Source: Bacteroidales bacterium Bact_07 (lineage in GTDB: Bacteria; Bacteroidota; Bacteroidia; Bacteroidales; Tenuifilaceae). Taken from it: 6,229 bases of DNA. The notes below the pieces were generated by a model that worked only from the letters and a program-made list of their open reading frames with translations, was not told where the DNA came from and did not search any database. The position numbers and the translations under genes are program-made. Of the stretch, positions 1 through 6,229 are shown piece by piece (the first letter of the stretch is position 1; every line of letters begins with the position of its first letter). The DNA lies in assembly GCA_001603415.1 (NCBI GenBank), contig LUYY01000227.1, positions 1-6,229 of the forward strand. Direction: 5' to 3'.

Positions 1-447
1 AGTGAAGATGATGATTCAACCGATCCTCAAAAAATAGGGATTGTTGGTGAATGGTACTCATCGGGTACAAATGTTGCACCATTACTTGCATACTTAGGCA
101 TTGACTCAATTTATGCTAAGTTCAACAAGGATAAAACCTACCTGGTTGAATCTTTTAAAGATGGAGCCAAAACCACGCTAACCGGCACCTATGTTCAAAC
201 CAAATCGGGTGTAGGGAACATTTGGAACATTACCTTGAATCAGAATTCTCCAACGTCTCTTACCAGTGTTGGAATTTTTGAGATAGATGCCACCAAGAAT
301 CCCTACACCATGAACTATGAGGTAGCTCAAACCGAGCCTCAAATTGCAGGGGTAACTCCTCCCACCGCGCAGGGTGGTTTTGGAAGCACCAGCGGTGGTG
401 CATACGGAACCACTAACGTTCAGAAGTACATAAAACTAGTTCGCTAA
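1..447 (+). CDS. Probable lipocalin-like lipoprotein, C-terminal part (5' end outside window)
   Basis: Frame 1 is open from the first base to a TAA at 445-447, giving 148 residues with no start, so the gene enters from upstream. The visible protein opens with the acidic stretch SEDDDSTDPQ (residues 1-10), then GEWY (16-19) and alternating polar/hydrophobic segments typical of beta strands. A Gly/Ser/Thr-rich stretch (about 125-138) comes just before the last strand, VQKYIKLV (140-147). The GxWY-type start followed by short strands suggests a small lipocalin-like barrel, and the size fits. The acidic opening resembles the Bacteroidota lipoprotein export signal that directly follows the acylated cysteine, so surface display is plausible, but the cysteine and signal peptide are not in the window. 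A TTG at 235 is an internal in-frame codon, not a start, because the frame and protein character continue upstream of it. The biochemical role is unknown. The coding call is secure; the fold call is tentative. Confidence 0.82.
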   Translation, partial: SEDDDSTDPQKIGIVGEWYSSGTNVAPLLAYLGIDSIYAKFNKDKTYLVESFKDGAKTTLTGTYVQTKSGVGNIWNITLNQNSPTSLTSVGIFEIDATKNPYTMNYEVAQTEPQIAGVTPPTAQGGFGSTSGGAYGTTNVQKYIKLVR

Positions 448-457
448 AACTTTTACC

Positions 458-491
458 AAGGGGACTTGCTAAACATGCAAGTCCCTTTTTT
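458..491 (+). terminator. Rho-independent terminator after the lipocalin-like gene
   Basis: A perfect 9-bp stem pairs GGGACTTGC (461-469) with GCAAGTCCC (477-485) around a 7-base loop. A G-U pair and two A-U pairs extend it outward at 458-460, and a run of six T follows (486-491). It starts 10 bases after the stop codon. It would end transcription of the upstream gene and separates it from the barrel gene at 523. Confidence 0.88.
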
Positions 492-522
492 ATTTTTAAA
501 ACCATTGAACTACCAGGTGTCC

Positions 523-2118
523 ATGAAAAAAAGATTTGTTGGTTTTGTGCTCTACATGCTGATGGCATGGGGCATTCAGGGGCAAGTGCCCACCAATCAG
601 TATTTCTCAAAGGAAATTCCTGAAAAGGCCGATAAGGAGTTGCAGTTTTTTGCCTTCTTTATCAATCAGGGAGTGGCTTCCAACATGTACGCAAAGAGCG
701 AATTTCTAAAAGGGCAGGTGGTAGGGCGCTTATTTGGCAGCAACACAACCACCACCAGCGATTCGCTTACATCAAAATATTTTGAGCAAAGGCTAATACC
801 CTTTTTCATCTATCAGCCTAAACTGTTTAACGGTAAAGCATTGCTACGTGCCTCATTTGAAATAGACTGGACGTGGGGCGATGCTGCCTATGGTGTTGGT
901 GGTAATCTGGGTTCGGGCATTTCGGCCGACCAGGTTAACCTTCAAACCCAGAACATCGAAATAGAACTTAATCCGTCGAAGGGTTGGTTTATTAACCTTG
1001 GTTTACAGCGCCTTTTCGACACTCCATACAACCCATACCGAACGGTATTCGATAAAATGACCACTACCGGTTATCGTCTTGCATACTGGGGAACCGATGG
1101 CGTTGGAATTTCTGTAAGAAAAGATTGGGACTTTTCAAGAATAAAAGCTGGATACTATCAACTTTACGAAAATGCCACAGAACAGGACGATGATGTTTCG
1201 TTGTTTGAACTTACCGGCGAAAAGGATATTAGCCGTGCCTGGAAATGGGGGTTATCGGCATACTGGCTTCGCGACAGGGCAGCAGGCAAAGGAGGCGTTT
1301 CCATTCTGGGACAAGGATTAAATTCACTTCTCTCTTCCTATAACGGTACCTACTTCTTCCGCTACGGCGATGTACCCTATAAAGCCGATATATACTGGTT
1401 GGGCACATTTTTTGGCCGTAACACCGAGCATTGGCTCGACCCATGGATGGTTACCGGATTTTTGAATGTCAACCTTGGTAAAGCAGATACCCTTCTGAAT
1501 AAAACCATTTCGCAAAGCCAATGGACTAAAGCGAATGATTTTCTTGGCTTTGCAGCCAATCTCAGGGTATCGTATCGCTATGGGCAAACCCTCTCCGATG
1601 CGGTTACACTCGATATGCTTTACTCATCGGGTGATGCCGATGGCTTAAAGGACGGAAGGTACTCGGGGGTTATTACTGGAAATCAATGGGCGTCGCCGGG
1701 TGCAATCTTTATCAGTAGTGGATCATACATCCTAATGCCCCACGGCAATGTAGTTAACCGCTTTACCCCTGCCGTTTGCGATATCTCAAACATGGGATTC
1801 GGTTTAACTGCTGGCACACTCACATTCTCAAAAGGAATTATACCTAACCGCTTAAACGCTAAGGTAGGTAGTGCGTTTGCCCTATCGAATGTTCAACCCA
1901 AAGGAGGTGGATTCATCATGGGGACTGAACTGAATGGTGCCATTATGTACAACTTTGGCCCTTTCATGAGCCTTGAACTACACGGAGCCTACCTGATGTT
2001 GGGTGATTTTTACGACAGCAAGGAAAATTCACACGGTAGCGCTGTAAACGGAGAACTCGATAAGCGTCCTACAAACCCATGGACTGCATTTGTGGTGTTT
2101 AAATGGTTAATGTTTTAA
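523..2118 (+). CDS. Outer-membrane beta-barrel protein, alginate-export/porin-like
   Basis: The protein has 531 residues from ATG 523. The frame stays open further upstream to a TTG at 466, but that codon lies inside the terminator stem, and only the ATG places a classic signal peptide at the N-terminus: MKKR, hydrophobic residues 5-19, likely cleavage near G20 or Q21. The mature chain alternates aromatic/hydrophobic and polar residues throughout, has many Gly, Tyr and Trp, no cytosolic domain, and ends in aromatic-rich FVVFKWLMF with a terminal Phe, as expected for an outer-membrane barrel insertion signal. The order of features near 110-170 (FEIDWTWGD, then NIEIELN and INLGLQRLF) and the SSGDADG loop (368-374) recall alginate-export (AlgE-like) and related porins. 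I infer a transport channel; the substrate is unknown. The only upstream space is the 31 bases after the terminator, and the stop lies 10 bases before the hydrolase gene, implying co-transcription. A general porin or structural barrel is an alternative. Barrel confidence is high; family confidence is moderate. Confidence 0.85.
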   Translation: MKKRFVGFVLYMLMAWGIQGQVPTNQYFSKEIPEKADKELQFFAFFINQGVASNMYAKSEFLKGQVVGRLFGSNTTTTSDSLTSKYFEQRLIPFFIYQPKLFNGKALLRASFEIDWTWGDAAYGVGGNLGSGISADQVNLQTQNIEIELNPSKGWFINLGLQRLFDTPYNPYRTVFDKMTTTGYRLAYWGTDGVGISVRKDWDFSRIKAGYYQLYENATEQDDDVSLFELTGEKDISRAWKWGLSAYWLRDRAAGKGGVSILGQGLNSLLSSYNGTYFFRYGDVPYKADIYWLGTFFGRNTEHWLDPWMVTGFLNVNLGKADTLLNKTISQSQWTKANDFLGFAANLRVSYRYGQTLSDAVTLDMLYSSGDADGLKDGRYSGVITGNQWASPGAIFISSGSYILMPHGNVVNRFTPAVCDISNMGFGLTAGTLTFSKGIIPNRLNAKVGSAFALSNVQPKGGGFIMGTELNGAIMYNFGPFMSLELHGAYLMLGDFYDSKENSHGSAVNGELDKRPTNPWTAFVVFKWLMF

Positions 2119-2128
2119 TTGAAAAGCA

Positions 2129-3082
2129 ATGATTAGATATTTCAAAATAGCACTCCTGATTGTCATGATAGCTTCGGGCTGCAGCTCTCCCTATAAGGGT
2201 TTAAGCGATTTAAACACAATGAACGACATTGAATATCCTTTCCAGGTTAAAAAGGTTTACCTACCACACGATGGGCATACAATAGCCTATGCCGATATGG
2301 GAAGTGGCCATAAAACTATCGTTTTTATTCATGGGTTAGGAAGTTACTCCCCGGCGTGGAGCAGGAACATAAATGAGTTAAGCCAGCATTTTCGTTGTAT
2401 TGCTATCGACCTTCCCGGATATGGTAAATCAAGTAAAGAGCCCCATAGCGGATTAATGTCGTACTACGCAGGTGTTGTTGCTGAACTGATCAAGGAACTT
2501 AACCTACAAAATGTTTACCTTGCAGGGCATTCAATGGGAGGGCAAATATCAATCACCACCGCCCTGCTCTACCCCGATATGGTTAAGGGAATCATATTGG
2601 TTGCACCTGCAGGTTTCGAGCGGTTTACTGCCGGACAAAAGCAATGGTTTAGGGATGTTATGACGCCTAAAGGTGTGAAACTAACCACTGCCGAAGCAAT
2701 TCAAAACAACCTGGCTACAAACTTTTACAAGGTTCCCAAGGAAGCAGAATTCATGATTACCGATAGGCTCCGCATGCGGAAGGCAAATGATTTTGATGGT
2801 TATTGCTACGCTGTAGCCCAATCGGTTAAAGGCATGGTTGATGAGCCCGTAATTGATTACCTGAGCGATATCAAGGTGCCCACACTAATCTTTTTTGGCG
2901 AAAACGACAACTTAATCCCTAACCGATACCTTAATCCGGGAAAAACCAAAGATATTGCCGCTTATGGCGCTTCAAAAATTGCTAACAGTAAGTTAGTTAT
3001 GGTCCCCAAATGCGGACATTTTATGATGTTCGAAAAACCAGAAATTTTCAACAGTACTGTAATAGAGTTTTTAAAACAGTAG
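2129..3082 (+). CDS. Alpha/beta-fold hydrolase lipoprotein
   Basis: The protein has 317 residues and begins with a lipoprotein signal: charged start, hydrophobic residues 7-15 and a lipobox ASGC with Cys at 18. The residues after Cys18 (SSPYKG) contain no acidic cluster, so I infer anchoring with the enzyme facing the periplasm rather than the cell exterior. The alpha/beta-hydrolase core is complete: oxyanion motif HGLG (68-71), DLPGYGKS (94-101), nucleophile elbow GHSMGG with Ser135, catalytic acid Asp260 in GEND, and catalytic His297 in CGHF. Residues about 163-240 form the cap region that sets substrate choice. The family includes esterases, C-C bond hydrolases, epoxide hydrolases and haloperoxidases; a Ser nucleophile argues against the Asp-nucleophile epoxide and dehalogenase groups. 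The substrate cannot be assigned. It sits 10 bases after the barrel gene and 6 before the STAS-like gene, so it is probably the middle gene of an operon. No truncation or missing catalytic residue is seen. Confidence 0.93.
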   Translation: MIRYFKIALLIVMIASGCSSPYKGLSDLNTMNDIEYPFQVKKVYLPHDGHTIAYADMGSGHKTIVFIHGLGSYSPAWSRNINELSQHFRCIAIDLPGYGKSSKEPHSGLMSYYAGVVAELIKELNLQNVYLAGHSMGGQISITTALLYPDMVKGIILVAPAGFERFTAGQKQWFRDVMTPKGVKLTTAEAIQNNLATNFYKVPKEAEFMITDRLRMRKANDFDGYCYAVAQSVKGMVDEPVIDYLSDIKVPTLIFFGENDNLIPNRYLNPGKTKDIAAYGASKIANSKLVMVPKCGHFMMFEKPEIFNSTVIEFLKQ

Positions 3083-3088
3083 TTTGAT

Positions 3089-3484
3089 ATGGAAACCATT
3101 GAAGTAGGGAATCACTGCAAAATAACTGTTATTGAGGACATTCCTTGCTTAAAGATCAAGTGGATTGGTCTTCCTCCAAGCAACGAATTCAGGGAAGGAT
3201 GCAATACGGCACTGGAACTAATGCGTAAGCACTCCATCACCAAGGTACTAACCGATAATACTGAGGCAAAAGTGTTTGCCGTTGAAGACCAAAAATGGTT
3301 AAACGAGGAATGGCTACCACAAGCCCAGGCAATAGGTTATCGCTGTTCAGCGGTTCTGCTACCAAACGACCCCTTTATAACCTTTGCAGTGAAAAACATA
3401 ATGGCCAAGCGCGACCCCAAAAAGTTTATATCAAAATTCTTTAACGACGAGCGCGAAGCTACTGACTGGTTAAAGCAGATTTGA
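3089..3484 (+). CDS. Small SpoIIAA/STAS-like cytosolic protein
   Basis: The protein has 131 residues, with no signal peptide and no membrane segment, so it should be cytosolic. Its pattern is an N-terminal strand pair, then KIKWIGLPPSNEFREG (about 22-37), a helix with ALELMRKH, a central VLTDNTEAKVFAVEDQKWL (about 53-71), then RCSAVLLPNDPF and a C-terminal SKFFNDEREATDWL (about 115-128). This alternating strand/helix order, with the LTDN strand end and the closing F-x-x-x-x-x-A-x-x-WL helix, resembles the short SpoIIAA/STAS-like proteins common in Bacteroidota, often 120-150 residues. Their role is poorly known; STAS domains elsewhere act in anti-anti-sigma switching or lipid binding. No anti-sigma or kinase partner is visible here, so I assign no function. 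It starts 6 bases after the hydrolase stop and is followed at once by a strong terminator, making it the last gene of the unit. The family call is from pattern recall and is moderate. Confidence 0.85.
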   Translation: METIEVGNHCKITVIEDIPCLKIKWIGLPPSNEFREGCNTALELMRKHSITKVLTDNTEAKVFAVEDQKWLNEEWLPQAQAIGYRCSAVLLPNDPFITFAVKNIMAKRDPKKFISKFFNDEREATDWLKQI

Positions 3485-3487
3485 ATT

Positions 3488-3516
3488 AAGAGCCGGCCAC
3501 AAGCCGGTTCTTTTTT
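3488..3516 (+). terminator. Strong GC-rich rho-independent terminator ending the three-gene unit
   Basis: A 10-bp stem pairs AAGAGCCGGC (3488-3497) with GCCGGTTCTT (3503-3512) around the 5-base loop CACAA, with one internal G-U pair. The T-run 3511-3516 overlaps the foot of the stem. It begins 4 bases after the stop of the STAS-like gene and lies 32 bases before the next start, so the TPR-like gene should have its own promoter or depend on read-through. Confidence 0.9.
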
Positions 3517-3547
3517 ACTAACTTGCAAACGCTATATTGAAAAAACA

Positions 3548-4972
3548 ATGAAAAGTAAACTCGCCGCTTTCGAAACCTTCTGTGCGGAACTTTACCCGCA
3601 TGAACTGGACTATTTAATATCGATACAACAATTTCAAAAAGATGAGAACTTAAAAATTCTCAACATAATCCACTTTAATTCAAAAAATCCTGAGAATCGT
3701 TTACCGTTCGATAAGTCAATCGACAAGCGGACATACTCGTACATTAAAACCTGGATACAGGAAAACCTTGAAAAAATTGATGTTGATATTTTTTATGCAT
3801 GGCTGAGCGAGATTGAAAAAAGCATTATGAACGACTCCATCCAGTCAGACCAAGAGATAGAGTTACTTAAGAAAATGGATGAGGTGTTACCCACTAGTTA
3901 CTACTTCATGAAATTCTTCAGGGTATTGCAACACTATCGCGATTACTTAATTGTCCGGAATCGACCAAGAAATTACGCCATTGTATCGAACTATTTGGAT
4001 CGCTTTAAAACAAACTACTTTAATTCCCAGCAATTGAATAATAAGATGAACGAAGCAGCCGAAAAAGTTATCTTCAAAAAGATATGGGTTGCCGAGGAAT
4101 TTGAAACCTGGGAAAAACTCTTTTCCGACATTTACTACAACGACTCCATAGACGGATACACCCGATACCGGGCACTGGTGAGGTTAACCATTCTTTATTA
4201 CACAAACAGGGAATTCGACAAGCTTCGTATGGTTTACCAGCACCTTGACATCCAGTTCAAAAGGGATGTGTTTTACTCCAAACGGATATTGGCAAACTAT
4301 TACGCAAACCGTGCCATGATGCACTCAAAACTTAATGAGCTGGACGAAGCTGAAAATTATGGTTTCCTATCAATCCGCTACCGCAATAGCGATTACCTAT
4401 TTTACTTAATTAACCTTTGCGATGTATTGCTCCGGCAGGGAAAAAACGAAAAAGCCCTGGAGGTTATGGTAGCATCGTTCCCAGAACTTAAAAAATCTGG
4501 AAATCTATACTACCGAATAGGGTTTGTTAGCTTTTACGTTAAAACCCTGGTGGCAAACAACCAGTGTGCAAAAGCAATAGATTATGCCGATGGATTTCTA
4601 AATGCATACAAAAAGGAGATTTTTGAGTTTAGGTGGCATCTATTCTTTACCAATTACATCGATGCGCTATTTCATGGAGAAAAGTATTCAAAGATTATTT
4701 CCATAGTGCGCAGGTACAAGTTAATACCCAAAGAAAAGCAGATGAAGGAAACACCTCAGTATCTGCCTATAATTCAGTTGTACCATAGGGCATCGGAATA
4801 TATGGAAGGTGTGATAAATAGCGAAGGATTGAAGCAGGCTTTTATTCAGCACATCAACGAAATTGGGCAAAACCGTTTCCGGCATAAACGGGTACTGGAA
4901 GTTTTGAAAACCATCGAAAGTAACCTACCCGATATTGTTCAAGAAGTTATCCGCGAAAACCGAATAAAATGA
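3548..4972 (+). CDS. Uncharacterised helical protein with TPR-like repeats
   Basis: The protein has 474 residues, starting at ATG 3548 shortly after a terminator. There is no signal peptide or membrane segment, so it is probably cytosolic. It is rich in Lys, Glu, Tyr, Phe and Asn and appears almost wholly alpha-helical. From about 245 to 390 it shows helix-turn-helix pairs of about 34-37 residues with TPR-like character: YANRAMMHSKLNELDEAENY (252-271), then LCDVLLRQGKNEKALEVM (290-307), then KTLVANNQCAKAIDYADGFL (332-351), then a degenerate unit around 367-390. The small-residue and leucine spacing fits TPRs but the consensus is loose. The N-terminal half (1-240), including the opening FCAELYPHELDYL, matches no family I recognise. 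No catalytic motif is apparent. A scaffold or protein-binding role is the natural inference for such repeats, but the partner is unknown. A membrane-bound AraC-type regulator follows 108 bases later on the same strand. The coding call is firm, since the long open frame has consistent protein character; function is unassigned. Confidence 0.88.
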   Translation: MKSKLAAFETFCAELYPHELDYLISIQQFQKDENLKILNIIHFNSKNPENRLPFDKSIDKRTYSYIKTWIQENLEKIDVDIFYAWLSEIEKSIMNDSIQSDQEIELLKKMDEVLPTSYYFMKFFRVLQHYRDYLIVRNRPRNYAIVSNYLDRFKTNYFNSQQLNNKMNEAAEKVIFKKIWVAEEFETWEKLFSDIYYNDSIDGYTRYRALVRLTILYYTNREFDKLRMVYQHLDIQFKRDVFYSKRILANYYANRAMMHSKLNELDEAENYGFLSIRYRNSDYLFYLINLCDVLLRQGKNEKALEVMVASFPELKKSGNLYYRIGFVSFYVKTLVANNQCAKAIDYADGFLNAYKKEIFEFRWHLFFTNYIDALFHGEKYSKIISIVRRYKLIPKEKQMKETPQYLPIIQLYHRASEYMEGVINSEGLKQAFIQHINEIGQNRFRHKRVLEVLKTIESNLPDIVQEVIRENRIK

Positions 4973-4997
4973 TTCTGCAAGCTGCAACTGGATCACA

Positions 4998-5024
4998 GAA
5001 ATTATTAGAGGAGGGTTTAATTTC
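4998..5024. repeat. AT-rich inverted repeat upstream of the AraC-type regulator
   Basis: GAAATTA (4998-5004) and TAATTTC (5018-5024) form a perfect 7-base inverted repeat around a 13-base spacer containing AGAGGAGGG. A run of seven T (5032-5038) begins 7 bases after the repeat. It could be a weak terminator for the TPR-like gene or an operator-like site for the gene at 5081. An AT-rich repeat this short can arise by chance, so only the sequence symmetry is certain. Confidence 0.3.
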
Positions 5025-5057
5025 AATTTAGTTTTTTTCACTTTATCAACTTTTCCA

Positions 5058-5065
5058 TACATTTA
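5058..5065 (+). promoter_or_regulatory. Possible Bacteroidota-type -7 element of the regulator gene
   Basis: TACATTTA matches the Bacteroidota -7 consensus TAnnTTTG at five of six defined positions and sits 15 bases before the ATG at 5081. No TTG lies at the expected -33 spacing, where there is only the T-run 5032-5038. The short leader it implies is plausible for this phylum, but AT-rich gaps often yield such matches by chance. Confidence 0.22.
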
Positions 5066-5080
5066 TGCAAAATTATTGCG

Positions 5081-6187
5081 ATGACCAACGTAATACCCAT
5101 TTACCATATTGGCCTTATTCAGGCCTGGTTTGCAGCCTTACTGGTTTACCGAAAACCAAACAAGGGAGCAGCCGACCGGTTACTGGTTATTTGGCTAATT
5201 GTGATTGGTATCGAGATGCTTTATTCCCTACTTAATGCAAAATATCTAACCTGGCTGCCCGATTTAATTATTATCCCGCTAAGCTATGGGCCTTTCCTGT
5301 TCTTCTATACTAAACTTTTAACATCAAAAAAGCCTACAACCCTCCGGAATATTCATAGGCACCTCATTCCGTTTTACCTTTTCATACTTATTGCAGCCGT
5401 TTGGGGCAAACCAATTGATATTGACTCCGTTAACTTTTACAGCAAAGGGCCAATCACTTGGCTGGCAATTTTCAACTATGCTCTTTTCCTGATAGTTATT
5501 CTTTACTACTGGCGAGCATCGCTCATTCTAATCCGAAAACATAATCGCACACTGGGCGACCATTTCTCGTACCGCTCGGAAACTATCATGCTAAACTGGG
5601 TCAAAAATATAGCCATTTGGATCCTCTCTGGCTTTTTTGCTTCGGGCATTACCTTTATAATTTTTTCAACCCAAAATATTTTCCCTTTTAATCCCATTGA
5701 GCTTTTCCATTTGGGTTTACTGGTTTTCACCTTTTCCATAAGCTATTACGGGATCCACCAGCCGGTACTCTACCAATACCAAAAACCTAAACAAATAGAG
5801 GTAACTGAAGATTTACAGACCAAAACATCACAAAAATTGAGCGATTTACTTTATGAGCACATGGTTAAGAACAAGCCCTACCTGAATAATGAGTTAACCA
5901 TTCAGGATTTAGCCGACCAGCTCAAAGTAAGTTCCCAGGAAATCTCCAGTTACCTTAACAAGGAACTTGGCGTAAACTTTTTCAACTATATCAACGGTTT
6001 CAGGATTGAAGAGGCCAAGCAAAGGCTTACAAATCCTAACTTCGACAACGAGACCCTCCTGGGTATTGCCTACGATTCAGGGTTTAACTCCAAAACATCG
6101 TTCAATACCCTTTTTAAAAAGGAAACCGGAATGACACCATCCGAATATAAAAAGGCCTTTAGGAGTTCAACTAAAAAAAATACTTAG
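5081..6187 (+). CDS. Membrane-bound AraC-family transcriptional regulator (seven-helix sensor plus HTH)
   Basis: The protein has 368 residues. The first about 230 hold seven likely membrane helices, near 5-23, 33-51, 61-80, 95-109, 125-147, 173-197 and 205-225, including the GPFLFFYTKLL motif (70-80) that I associate with this Bacteroidota regulator type. After a linker (about 231-250) comes a C-terminal AraC/XylS DNA-binding domain (about 252-360) with two helix-turn-helix units. The first covers LTIQDLADQLKVSSQEISSYLN (272-293, helix split across both motifs). The second carries the family signature AYDSGFNSKTSFNTLFKKETGMTPSEYK (330-357; key residues G334, F335, F341, F345, G350, T352, P353, Y356). 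The protein should be tethered in the inner membrane with its DNA-binding domain in the cytoplasm, reading a membrane or periplasmic signal. Ligand and target genes are unknown. ATG 5081 is the only start giving the complete first helix. Such regulators often control neighbours, so the TPR-like gene or genes beyond the right edge are candidates. The architecture is clear. Confidence 0.93.
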   Translation: MTNVIPIYHIGLIQAWFAALLVYRKPNKGAADRLLVIWLIVIGIEMLYSLLNAKYLTWLPDLIIIPLSYGPFLFFYTKLLTSKKPTTLRNIHRHLIPFYLFILIAAVWGKPIDIDSVNFYSKGPITWLAIFNYALFLIVILYYWRASLILIRKHNRTLGDHFSYRSETIMLNWVKNIAIWILSGFFASGITFIIFSTQNIFPFNPIELFHLGLLVFTFSISYYGIHQPVLYQYQKPKQIEVTEDLQTKTSQKLSDLLYEHMVKNKPYLNNELTIQDLADQLKVSSQEISSYLNKELGVNFFNYINGFRIEEAKQRLTNPNFDNETLLGIAYDSGFNSKTSFNTLFKKETGMTPSEYKKAFRSSTKKNT

Positions 6188-6229
6188 AAGAATCTCCTCA
6201 ATCATCCTGTGTTATAAAATCTGTATATC

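Noticed and set aside
413..610. A minus-strand 65-codon frame spanning the terminator and the barrel signal peptide.
   Set aside because: It crosses a strong terminator and the start of the next gene and shows no recognisable protein features.
1229..1587. Three overlapping minus-strand frames within the barrel gene.
   Set aside because: They lie wholly inside a well-supported gene with continuous barrel character and encode low-complexity, Arg/Cys-rich sequence without motifs.
3519..3540. TAACTTGC and TATATTGA as candidate -7 elements for the TPR-like gene.
   Set aside because: The first is one base short of TAnnTTTG, the second mismatches its last two positions, and neither has a TTG at suitable upstream spacing; the promoter must be nearby but cannot be placed.
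5007..5015. AGAGGAGGG, a near-perfect Shine-Dalgarno sequence.
   Set aside because: No usable start codon lies within normal spacing downstream, and the next gene starts about 65 bases later; strong Shine-Dalgarno sites are also uncommon in this phylum.
5065..5235. A 56-codon ATG-started frame overlapping the start of the regulator gene in another phase.
   Set aside because: It overlaps the first membrane helices of the clear AraC-type regulator and its product has no domain-like character; it is a shadow frame.
5506..5739. A minus-strand 77-codon frame within the regulator gene.
   Set aside because: It is antisense to membrane helices 5-7 of the regulator and is best explained as a by-product of their codon pattern.

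Overview
The window looks like ordinary chromosome from a Bacteroidota (Bacteroidetes) bacterium. By eye the composition is moderately AT-rich. The organism call rests on four things: start codons mostly lack Shine-Dalgarno sequences; the first lipoprotein-like protein has an acidic N-terminal stretch resembling the Bacteroidota surface-lipoprotein export signal; there is a seven-helix membrane protein fused to an AraC-type DNA-binding domain; and a small SpoIIAA/STAS-like protein of a type I associate with this phylum. All six genes lie on the + strand. There are no RNA genes, insertion sequences, CRISPR arrays, phage genes or attachment sites that I can see.

Layout. Bases 1-447 hold the C-terminal 148 codons of a probable exported, lipocalin-like lipoprotein whose start lies outside the window. 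A strong hairpin-plus-T-run terminator (about 458-491) closes that unit. Next is a tight three-gene block. It encodes an outer-membrane beta-barrel (523-2118), an alpha/beta-hydrolase lipoprotein with a complete catalytic triad (2129-3082) and a small cytosolic SpoIIAA/STAS-like protein (3089-3484), with gaps of only 10 and 6 bases. A GC-rich intrinsic terminator (about 3488-3516) ends the block. A 474-residue helical, TPR-like protein of unknown function follows (3548-4972). After a 108-base gap with a weak AT-rich inverted repeat comes a membrane-bound AraC-family regulator (5081-6187). The last 42 bases hold nothing I can identify.

How the genes may work together. The two flanking terminators support treating 523-3484 as one transcription unit. 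The barrel would sit in the outer membrane. The hydrolase would be anchored just beneath it, facing the periplasm, because it lacks the acidic surface-export signal. This arrangement suits passage of a small ester- or amide-type compound and its hydrolysis, but no substrate can be read from sequence. The TPR-like gene and the regulator are neighbours on the same strand; a functional link between them is only a possibility.

I found no convincing new biological system. The points most worth following up are the barrel/hydrolase/STAS-like block, the uncharacterised TPR-like protein beside a membrane-tethered regulator, and an acidic DxDGxxDG loop in the barrel.
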